Assembly: GCF_001602525.1 (NCBI RefSeq)
Contig: NZ_LSYT01000006.1
Coordinates: 186,001 to 250,000 of the forward strand
Reading direction: 5' to 3'
Source: Flavobacterium chilense
GTDB lineage: Bacteria > Bacteroidota > Bacteroidia > Flavobacteriales > Flavobacteriaceae
Length of the DNA: 64,000 bases
The notes beneath the pieces are model-generated. The model was not told the DNA's origin. It was given only the letters and a program-made list of their open reading frames with translations, and did no database searches. How positions within the stretch are numbered: the first letter of the stretch is position 1; every line of letters starts with the position of its first letter. A program made the translations under genes and the position numbers. Below, in pieces: positions 57,695-64,000 of the stretch.

Positions 57695-57876
57695 TACCTT
57701 GGTTTTCTTTTTATTGTTTCTTTGATTAAAAAAATAAAGTTACATGTAAAAATATCTATCCTTTCTTTTGAGACACATCAGGCCAAATGCTTCCAAAGAT
57801 TTCCAAATCTAAGAGGAGTTACTGATAATAAAATATATTGGTTTTTATTTTTAAATAATAACTAGTACGTATAGGA

Positions 57877-58308
57877 ATGGAAAACAAAAGTACAGCCAAT
57901 CCCCGTAAAGGTGGCAGACATCCTAAAGATGACCCTGCTGTCCATCGCTATTCTATCAGTCTTACCGCTGAGGAAAATGCACGATTCCTGATTCTTTTTG
58001 AGAGCTCGGGCATGAATGTTATGGCACATTTTATTACAGCGTGTATTTTTCAAAAAGGGATCAAGACAGTTAAGATTGATAAAGCAACAATGGATTATTA
58101 CATACTTCTAACTGCCTTATTCGGACAGTTTCGGGCTATTGGGGTTAATTACAATCAGGTTGTGAAGATTATGTACCGTAATTTTTCCGAAAAGAAAGCT
58201 CCCGTGTATCTCTACAAATTGGTAAATCAAACAATGGAATTTGCTCTTTTAGCTCAAAAGATAATACAGCTTACAGCGGAATTTGAAGAAAAACACCTAA
58301 AAAAATGA
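57877..58308 (+). CDS. mobA: MobA-type relaxosome accessory protein
   Basis: A 143-residue basic protein of the Bacteroidota MobA (plasmid mobilisation/MobC-like) family. It starts with a basic tail (NPRKGGRHPKDD) and a ribbon-helix-helix-like part (HRYSISLTAEENARFLILFE), then helices with ALFGQFRAIGVNYNQVVKIMY. It should bind oriT and help the relaxase. Its end overlaps the relaxase start by four bases. Confidence 0.87.
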   Translation: MENKSTANPRKGGRHPKDDPAVHRYSISLTAEENARFLILFESSGMNVMAHFITACIFQKGIKTVKIDKATMDYYILLTALFGQFRAIGVNYNQVVKIMYRNFSEKKAPVYLYKLVNQTMEFALLAQKIIQLTAEFEEKHLKK

Positions 58309-59591
58309 TAGCAAAAATAGGAAGAGGAAGCAGTTTGTACGGAGCATTAGCCTATAATTATCAAAAACTTGAAAAAGAAAGTGCACAGGTTTTGTTTACC
58401 CAAAAGATAATCCAATCCCCTGATGGTAATTATTCCGTAGAACAGCTCTCCCGTTCTTTTGAATTACACTTATTGGCTAATCGTAAAACGGAGAAACCTG
58501 TACTTCATATCTCCTTGAACCCAGATCCGAAAGATAATGTAAGTAATACTGATTTTGAGAATATGGCACAAGACTATATGAGTCAGATGGGCTACGGAAA
58601 TCAGCCTTTTGTCGTATTCAAACATACTGACATTGACCGTACGCATATCCATATCGTATCTGTCTGCGTGGATGCGGAGGGGAGGAAAATATCCGATAAA
58701 TTTGAAAAAAGGCGCTCGATGGCTGTCTGCAGGACGCTGGAAAAACAATACGGTCTTATATCAGCTATAGAAAAAAAGCAAGAAGCGCACGACCAAATAT
58801 TTAAGTCTGTTGATTTTAAGGCTGGCGATATAAAAAGCCAGATGGCTTCGATACTGCGACATCTGCCTAAATGTTACCAGTTCCAAACTTTTGGGGCGTA
58901 TAATGCATTGCTTTCTCTTTTTAAGATTACTGCCCAGGAAGTGAAAGGCGAATATAATGGAATTCCAAAACTGGGATTGGTATATTTTGCGTTAAATGAA
59001 AAGGGAGAAAAAATAAGCATTCCCTTTAAGGCTTCGCTGTTTGGTAAAAGTGCAGGATTAGCACAGCTGCAATCCCACTATGAGCGAAGCAGGATAAATC
59101 TAAAAGATAGTCCGCCTAAACAATCAGTTAAAAGCAGGATCGAATCAGTAATGCAGTCTGTTTCTAACGAATCTGAATTTAAGAAAAAACTATTAGAACA
59201 GGGTATGAATTTCGTGATACGCCGAAATGCTGAAGGGCGTATCTATGGCATAACTTTTATCGACCACAAATCCCGCAGTGTTTGGAACGGATCAGAGCTT
59301 GGCAAAAACCACTCGGCCAATTCATTTAACGACTGGTGGAATAATAGTAGTAAACCAGAAAATCCCGTACATAAAAGCTGTGGTTCCGAAAAAGATGTTA
59401 TTATGAAAACAGAAATAGACCAATCGCCTAACATGCCTGACTTTTTAAGAAAGGAAAATATATCCCATACTTATGAACAAAACAGTTTTGACGTATTGGG
59501 CGGTTTATTGCCACACGCACAGACAGAGGATTACGAGGAACAGGCATTTGACAATAGGATGAAACGAAAGGTTAAACGCAGAAGATTGTAG
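58305..59591 (+). CDS. mobB: MobB relaxase (mobilisation nuclease)
   Basis: A 428-residue relaxase. The histidine triad of the metal site is HTDIDRTHIHIVS (H107, H114, H116), and HISLNPDPKD with the upstream FELHLLANRKTEKPV region fits the Relaxase/Mob domain. It nicks one strand at oriT and pilots it to the recipient. No coupling protein (MobC/TraG) follows, so transfer would need help from another element. Confidence 0.92.
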   Translation: MIAKIGRGSSLYGALAYNYQKLEKESAQVLFTQKIIQSPDGNYSVEQLSRSFELHLLANRKTEKPVLHISLNPDPKDNVSNTDFENMAQDYMSQMGYGNQPFVVFKHTDIDRTHIHIVSVCVDAEGRKISDKFEKRRSMAVCRTLEKQYGLISAIEKKQEAHDQIFKSVDFKAGDIKSQMASILRHLPKCYQFQTFGAYNALLSLFKITAQEVKGEYNGIPKLGLVYFALNEKGEKISIPFKASLFGKSAGLAQLQSHYERSRINLKDSPPKQSVKSRIESVMQSVSNESEFKKKLLEQGMNFVIRRNAEGRIYGITFIDHKSRSVWNGSELGKNHSANSFNDWWNNSSKPENPVHKSCGSEKDVIMKTEIDQSPNMPDFLRKENISHTYEQNSFDVLGGLLPHAQTEDYEEQAFDNRMKRKVKRRRL

Positions 59592-59956
59592 GTATAAATT
59601 TGCGTTTCCTTCTCATAAAAGAACAACCTGAACTCAATAAAAGAAAGGCTGCAAAAAAATCCTGTGATTTAGTATTTTAATCAGTCTGCGATCTTTTTTA
59701 ATTTTTTATTTCAACAGATAACCTACCTTCAGGCATCACCTGAAAAACAAATTGGTATAAACGTTATGCCATTGAAAGACAAAGAAAGCAAACAATGACT
59801 ATAGTCCGATTGACTTCAAAAAGCATTTTTATATTTGTCTTATAAATACATACGTAAGTTTTATAGGTGCAAATATTTCATGTATATAACAAGGAGTAAA
59901 ATAAACGCAGCAGTGTATATTTTCATTTACAGGATGGTGACTAAATTTTAGAGACA
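59592..59956. other. Intergenic, nothing clear
   Basis: About 365 bases after the relaxase. No coding frame and no strong hairpin. In complete elements the coupling-protein gene would be expected here, and no trace of it is seen. Confidence 0.5.
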
Positions 59957-60382
59957 ATGAAAAGTGGTAAGCTAATAAAGTGCTTGAATGTTATATTAAA
60001 ATTTGATGAAAGGCTCCGGTTAGTAGAACAGCTAATTAGTGTAAGTGACCGGGAAAACAAAATGCAATCCATTTCTTCAAATGAAAAATGTAAATCCTGT
60101 TATAACAAAATTGACTTTGCCCAGCTGTTTTATGTTTTGATGGATGAAGGTTTATTGTTTTTTGATACTGCAGACCAAAAAAATAATAGAAGCAAGTTTC
60201 AGTTTTTTCTCGAAAATAATTTCACATATGCCGGCGATGAGGGTGGGCAGTCGAAAATTAAGTCGATCAGCAGACAGTTCTCCGAATGTAAAGGCTATAC
60301 CTATAAGGTAAAACAGATTAAATTTTTAGATGAATTTATTGCAGTAATGCAGGAGCGTAAGAGAAGGCTGGAGAGCTGGTAG
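59957..60382 (+). CDS. RteC-like protein, short form
   Basis: A 141-residue protein whose second half (FYVLMDEGLLFF, FFLENNFTYAGDEG, ISRQFSECKGYTYK) resembles the C-terminal part of RteC, a regulator of excision and transfer of Bacteroides conjugative transposons. Full RteC proteins are about twice as long, so this is either a short relative or a gene that lost its 5' half. It precedes the HTH gene by 44 bases. Confidence 0.6.
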   Translation: MKSGKLIKCLNVILKFDERLRLVEQLISVSDRENKMQSISSNEKCKSCYNKIDFAQLFYVLMDEGLLFFDTADQKNNRSKFQFFLENNFTYAGDEGGQSKIKSISRQFSECKGYTYKVKQIKFLDEFIAVMQERKRRLESW

Positions 60383-60426
60383 AATGGAAAGTAGAAAAAA
60401 CTAATAACTAAGTAAAAAACTCACCA

Positions 60427-60708
60427 ATGATGAAGAAAGAAAAGTGGCAATCTTATGTAATGAAAGTGAAGGAGTTGATAGAGCCTGTGCTGGCAAAAAT
60501 GGAAACAATTGATTCAAAAATCAGCCAGGGGAAAGTTTTGAGACCTGAATACTACAGAAATGAAGATTTAAAAAAGATATTTGGGCTGTCCAATAACACT
60601 ATTATTAAATACAGACAGACCGGAATTCTGCCCTATACTAAGCTGGGAGACATTTTTTTATATGACAGCGGCAAGATCGATAAAATACTGAGAAGCAACC
60701 AATCATAA
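60427..60708 (+). CDS. Small excisionase-like HTH protein
   Basis: A 93-residue protein with a MerR/HTH_17-type winged-helix segment (YYRNEDLKKIFGLSNNTIIKYRQTGILPYTKLGD). Such proteins work as excisionases or transfer regulators in Bacteroidota elements. It is the last island gene before the tRNA, where an excisionase would be expected. Confidence 0.78.
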   Translation: MMKKEKWQSYVMKVKELIEPVLAKMETIDSKISQGKVLRPEYYRNEDLKKIFGLSNNTIIKYRQTGILPYTKLGDIFLYDSGKIDKILRSNQS

Positions 60709-60723
60709 CCCACCATTTATCCA

Positions 60724-60777
60724 GTTACCCAGATTTAAAAAGCAACACAAAATAGAGAGGGTAACCACAATGGTAAC
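60724..60777. repeat. Short GGTAAC repeats beside the tRNA end
   Basis: GGTAACC (60760-60766) and GGTAAC (60772-60777) lie 12 bases apart, with the inverse GTTACC at 60724-60729. They could be arm sites of the island recombinase or its excisionase. Short enough to be chance. Confidence 0.3.
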
Positions 60778-60812
60778 TGTTTTTCAAGCAGGGTTCGATT
60801 CCATTCCAAATG

Positions 60813-60848
60813 AAAAATCCTTTAAACACTGATGTTTAAAGGATTTTT
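60813..60848 (-). terminator. Terminator of the tRNA-Ser gene
   Basis: AAAAATCCTTTAAACA (60813-60828) and TGTTTAAAGGATTTTT (60833-60848) form a perfect 16-bp stem with a four-base loop, 30 bases beyond the tRNA 3' end. Very similar in design to the stem at 26356-26389. Confidence 0.85.
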
Positions 60849-60878
60849 ATTTTTTAAAGTCACTTTTCGGACTTTATT

Positions 60879-60966
60879 TGGCGGAGGAAGAGGGATTCGA
60901 ACCCCCGGACCTGTTACAGTCAACAGTTTTCAAGACTGCCGCATTCGACCGCTCTGCCATTCCTCC
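60879..60966 (-). tRNA. tRNA-Ser (anticodon UGA)
   Basis: On the minus strand the gene begins GGAGGAA and ends TTCCTCC-G-CCA, giving a 7-bp acceptor stem with encoded CCA. The anticodon arm is GCAGT-CTTGAAA-ACTGT, reading UCA codons (anticodon UGA). The T arm contains GGTTCGAATCC. The total of 88 bases, with a long variable arm, is typical for serine tRNA. Confidence 0.96.
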
Positions 60967-61422
60967 AGTAAGACGCAATCATTTTCTCATTGCGGGTGCA
61001 AAGATAGGATGTTTTTTCGATTGCAAAAATTTTTTTGATAATATTTATTCAGAAAATAGTAATAAATCCTAAAGCAAGTAAAACATTAGAGTGATCAAAA
61101 AGTGTGTCATATTGTTGATATAAAATTTAGGATAATAATTAAGAATAAAATTAAGTTTGTTAAACAAAAAATGTATCCTTGGTTTTTTAAAATATGTCAA
61201 TTATAAGTTGATGAGTAAGAGATAACTCAGCGCTCCAGATTGCGTGTGGAACGGATATTTTTACGGTTTCAAAGATACTTGGGCATAGGAATTTCAAGAC
61301 AACGCAGATGTCCGCTAGAGTGATCGACCAGAAAAAGAGGGATGTAGCAAATCGGATTTTGCTGAAGTAGATTATGCTTTATTAGAAATAAGAAGGTTCG
61401 ATTGTTGGCTATTCCTAAAAGA
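60967..61422. other. Intergenic, nothing clear
   Basis: About 450 bases to the right of the tRNA, presumably outside the island. Contains the tRNA promoter region. No gene seen. Confidence 0.5.
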
Positions 61423-61446
61423 AAAGGCTGCCAAATGGCAGCCTTT
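61423..61446 (-). terminator. Terminator of the repeat-protein gene
   Basis: AAAGGCTGCC (61423-61432) and GGCAGCCTTT (61437-61446), loop AAAT, 17 bases beyond the stop of the minus-strand gene at 61464. Confidence 0.85.
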
Positions 61447-61463
61447 CGTATACTTTGTAAAAA

Positions 61464-61898
61464 CTAGGGATGAACTTCGACTGTACTCTTAACTGTTCTT
61501 TTTTTTGCAGTTTTTGACTGACCTGCTGCAGTTCCTTTTTTTAAAGTTTTTTTCTTCATCTTCGTCTCAATTTTTAAGGCTTTGTTATCGAAAATTTTTC
61601 CATTTGGCATTTCGATATCCACCGTTTTGTTATCTAAAGGTTCGTTATCTAAAGATTCGTTGTTAAATGTTTCATTAACTAACGTTTGATTATCTAATAT
61701 TTGTTCTTCAAATATTATTTCTTCAAGTGATTCATCTTCAAATGACACGTGTTCAATTGTTTCGACATTTGCTGAAGCATCTGTCTGGTGCTGTTCTGTC
61801 GTTGCGATGATTTTATCGAAATGTTTAACAGATTCACAGTCATATCCTATTTCTAGGAGAAGGGAAGCTAAGAGTACAATAATTGTATGAACGTTCAA
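61464..61898 (-). CDS. Small protein with five-residue repeats and a lysine-rich tail
   Basis: A 144-residue protein of no known family. The N-terminus has a hydrophobic stretch (about 4-16). Residues about 66-110 repeat every five positions in the style x-L/F-D/N-N-E/K (for example ILDNQ, TLVNE, TFNNE, SLDNE, PLDNK), reminiscent of pentapeptide repeats. The last 35 residues are lysine-rich (KKKTLKKGTAA, KTAKKRTVKS) like histone H1-type tails. A proper terminator follows it, which supports a real gene. Coding status is moderately certain; function is unknown. Confidence 0.55.
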   Translation of the reverse strand: MNVHTIIVLLASLLLEIGYDCESVKHFDKIIATTEQHQTDASANVETIEHVSFEDESLEEIIFEEQILDNQTLVNETFNNESLDNEPLDNKTVDIEMPNGKIFDNKALKIETKMKKKTLKKGTAAGQSKTAKKRTVKSTVEVHP

Positions 61899-62074
61899 AC
61901 CAGGTATTTGTCTGGTTCAATTTTATATTGCAAAAGTACGAAAAAGTTTTCATATTTGCAAATTGATTAACTGTTTGAAACAGCAGATTTTGAGGGTTAA
62001 TGGGTTAAATGCTTGGTTATTATTGGTTTGAATCCAAAACGGAAACGGCAAATTATCAATTCTAAAATCATTTT

Positions 62075-62890
62075 ATGGAAACACCGGCAGAAGCGTACAG
62101 GAACCTGCAGTTTGCGAGTGTGGGAGCGATGAAGAGCTGCACCTGCATCATCATGCTGGACAAGGCCAACTATAAAGCCCATGGAACAGGCGTATTTATT
62201 CAGATTCAGGAGCACTATTTCCTTGTATCGGCCGCCCATGTTATGGATAGGCACGGAGAGTTTTTCATTTTCCTGTCCCAGGAGTATGAAATAATCTATC
62301 CGGGAGGCGATACCTACATCAATCGGACAGAGAATCGCGAAAAGGATGAGCTGGATATTGCAGTCCTCCGATTGGACGACGACTGCCTGCCGCATATCAA
62401 GAGGTCCTACAGTTTTGTTCAGGCCGAGGATCTGGCCGTCAACCACATCTTCCAGCCTTGGGAATATTATTCATTTCTGGGGTTTCCCGCCAGCAAGGCA
62501 AAAGTCAAATATAAAACAGATATTTTCGGTATCACTATACTATTCCATTTCACAGCTCCCATCGGAGCCGAGTATTACGAAGAGTTTGGACGAAATCCTT
62601 ACGTGAACGTTGTGGCGACGTATAATAGAAAACAGGTGTATGACGGCAGCAAAGGAACTTACGGCACGGGTCCGGACCTATACGGCATCAGTGGATGCGG
62701 CTTATGGTTCACCGATCCATCGGATCTAGCAGCTGGAATTATAAAACCTAAACTGACTGCGATAATGACCGATTGGTCCACTAAAAATAGAAATATAATA
62801 ATTGGGACTCGCATTGATGTCGTCACGGCTATGATCAAGAAATTTCTGGATATTGATTTTCCGGATTCGAGCATTCTAAAGATACGTTAA
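62075..62890 (+). CDS. Stand-alone trypsin-like serine protease domain protein
   Basis: A 271-residue protein with a likely catalytic triad H55 (VSAAHV), D94 (DELDIAVL) and S206 (GISGCGLW), in the order of trypsin-like proteases, plus GTGVFIQ as the first core strand. No signal peptide, so probably cytoplasmic. Base composition is richer in GC than its neighbours, which suggests transfer. Cytoplasmic trypsin-like domains occur in prokaryotic defence and stress proteins; no partner gene is visible nearby. Substrate unknown. Confidence 0.78.
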   Translation: METPAEAYRNLQFASVGAMKSCTCIIMLDKANYKAHGTGVFIQIQEHYFLVSAAHVMDRHGEFFIFLSQEYEIIYPGGDTYINRTENREKDELDIAVLRLDDDCLPHIKRSYSFVQAEDLAVNHIFQPWEYYSFLGFPASKAKVKYKTDIFGITILFHFTAPIGAEYYEEFGRNPYVNVVATYNRKQVYDGSKGTYGTGPDLYGISGCGLWFTDPSDLAAGIIKPKLTAIMTDWSTKNRNIIIGTRIDVVTAMIKKFLDIDFPDSSILKIR

Positions 62891-63075
62891 TTTAATACTC
62901 TTGTTGTTTCCTGCTCGAAGGGATTAAATTAGACTTCAGGAATGCCGAGACCATTGGAGATTTCAAGATGACTAATTATTCATCAGGACTATGGTAGGTC
63001 TCGAAGACTGTTCAGGAGAAACATGCTATTACGGAACTTTTAGCAGTCGAACTTTAACAATATTTCTTAATTACG

Positions 63076-63106
63076 AAAACCGCAGTAGAAATACTGCGGT
63101 TTTTTT
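63076..63106. terminator. Bidirectional terminator between convergent genes
   Basis: AAAACCGCAGTA (63076-63087) and TACTGCGGTTTT (63092-63103), loop GAAA, followed by more Ts. It lies between the protease gene and the Panacea gene, which converge. Confidence 0.88.
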
Positions 63107-63188
63107 ATGTGTACTGCTTGCCATTACTGGGCAGCTACTGAAATATTTGCATTAGTTCAAAGCATGAAATTGGATGATAAAGTTAGGT

Positions 63189-64000
63189 TTATACGTGAAT
63201 CAGATCAAATCCATAATTATAGTTGATTTTGCGTTTGCCTTTCTCGTTTTCTATCCAGGCTTTTTCTTGATGGCTAATGTCTTTAATTTGGCTAGCATTA
63301 CATTTTGAAAATGTAGACGCAATCGTCTGTAGTGATTCTAATTCAATTTCATTAAATAAATCTTGATTAAATGATTTTGTTGGCGGTAAAACAAATTTCT
63401 CCCCAACGTACTCTCCAAAAGCCTCAATTTGAGTATCAACCATTCTTTTGTTTGTTATATAATCAAACAATCCATTAAATCGTACAGGAACAGGACCATA
63501 ATTATGAGCCATGTATCTAGCCCCACTTATTGAATAGGCAGATTTTTTATAATTTAAAAAATCTGCATAAAACAAAAGTTTGTTCATTGTAGTTACAGTT
63601 GGCTGTAGCTTTTCAGAAAAATATACTACCATTTCAGAAAATTTCTGAATGTTGGGTTTTCTATATCCAGAAAAAACATTTGGCAGCATATTTTCAAACA
63701 GCATGCTTACGTATTTATTCTCATCTGAGCAAGCCTGTTCAATTTCTATTGCTGCATCTACTTTAGCAAGCACTTTGGCTTTTTCACCATCTTCCAGATC
63801 ACTACTTCTAAGGACCAGATTTCTAAATATATTTGAGTCTTCTGATATTGTCTGAATTAAATTAGCATTAGCCATACTAGGAACTTCTCCCTTTTCATAA
63901 TTTCTATAGCTGTTAGGTCCAAATCCTAATATTTGGGACATCCTATTTGCGGATAACCCATATTTTTTTCGGATGCTTATAATTTCATCTGCAAAAAGAA
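63189..64000 (-). CDS. Panacea/DUF4065 (SocA-like) antitoxin-type protein with N-terminal HTH, cut by the window edge
   Basis: The frame is open to the right edge; upstream of the first internal ATG (63941) it encodes EIISIRKKYGLSANRMSQIL, a good helix-turn-helix, so the true start is outside. The C-terminal part (about 140 residues, MNKLLFYADFLNYKKSAYSISGARYMAHNYGPVP) is the Panacea/DUF4065 domain, found in many antitoxins, SocA and phage-associated regulators. The toxin partner, if any, is not downstream within the window and may lie further right. Confidence 0.85.
   Translation of the reverse strand, partial: LFADEIISIRKKYGLSANRMSQILGFGPNSYRNYEKGEVPSMANANLIQTISEDSNIFRNLVLRSSDLEDGEKAKVLAKVDAAIEIEQACSDENKYVSMLFENMLPNVFSGYRKPNIQKFSEMVVYFSEKLQPTVTTMNKLLFYADFLNYKKSAYSISGARYMAHNYGPVPVRFNGLFDYITNKRMVDTQIEAFGEYVGEKFVLPPTKSFNQDLFNEIELESLQTIASTFSKCNASQIKDISHQEKAWIENEKGKRKINYNYGFDLIHV

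Noticed and set aside
58470..58748. Minus-strand frame inside the relaxase gene
   Set aside because: Shadow of the relaxase; no domain and no start context.
60832..61072. Open frames over the tRNA region on the plus strand
   Set aside because: They run through the reverse complement of a complete tRNA-Ser gene, so they are not proteins.

Overview
The window looks like chromosome of a member of the Bacteroidota, most likely Flavobacterium or a close relative. The evidence is the AT-rich sequence, a SusC/SusD pair, a TonB-type outer-membrane barrel, a TAnnTTTG promoter element, MobA/MobB and RteC-like conjugation genes, and a DUF6520-type small protein. No species-level marker was used.

Region 1 (2-25,200, all + strand) is a nonribosomal peptide biosynthesis operon entered from the left. 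It holds the tail of one NRPS, a 4026-residue NRPS, an outer-membrane barrel protein, a stand-alone thioesterase, a SyrD/PvdE-type ABC exporter, a second NRPS of 1478 residues, an Sfp-type phosphopantetheinyl transferase and a membrane-tethered alpha/beta hydrolase. It closes at a strong terminator. My hand reading of the adenylation pockets suggests Thr, D-Asn (or Asp), Gly, Gly for the visible modules. Every NRPS protein ends in a condensation domain and the next one starts with another, so C-C pairs recur at protein junctions. No thioesterase domain is fused in cis.

Region 2 (25,200-60,966) looks like a genomic island of about 34 kb inserted at the 3' end of a tRNA-Ser(UGA) gene. The intact tRNA lies at 60,879-60,966 on the minus strand. 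A copy of its 3' end, followed by a terminator of the same design, lies at 26,356-26,434, which is the geometry expected after insertion into a tRNA 3' end. The island carries: (a) a two-gene cassette (membrane-anchored astacin-like metalloprotease plus exported protein) between two direct repeats of about 150 bp; (b) a defence region with a DUF262/DUF1524 (GmrSD-like) protein, a Septu-like HNH/ATPase pair, a three-gene primase-reverse transcriptase-nitrilase operon, and a set of AlbA_2 (Schlafen-type) protein, Cap4-like nuclease and YejK-family protein; (c) a small regulator, a strongly structured candidate RNA and a SusC-SusD-S9 peptidase operon facing a DUF6520/MauE-like pair, in visibly more GC-rich DNA; (d) a mobilisation region with long inverted repeats (candidate oriT), MobA, MobB relaxase, an RteC-like fragment and an excisionase-like HTH protein. 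I see no integrase and no type IV secretion genes, so this is a decayed or mobilisable element.

Region 3 (60,967-64,000) holds a small protein with five-residue repeats and a lysine-rich tail, a stand-alone trypsin-like protease and a Panacea/DUF4065 protein cut by the right edge.

The best candidate for an undescribed system is the primase-RT-nitrilase operon (35,434-40,500). Its upstream gap contains a minus-strand terminator with no gene to serve. The AlbA_2/nuclease/YejK trio next to it is the second candidate.
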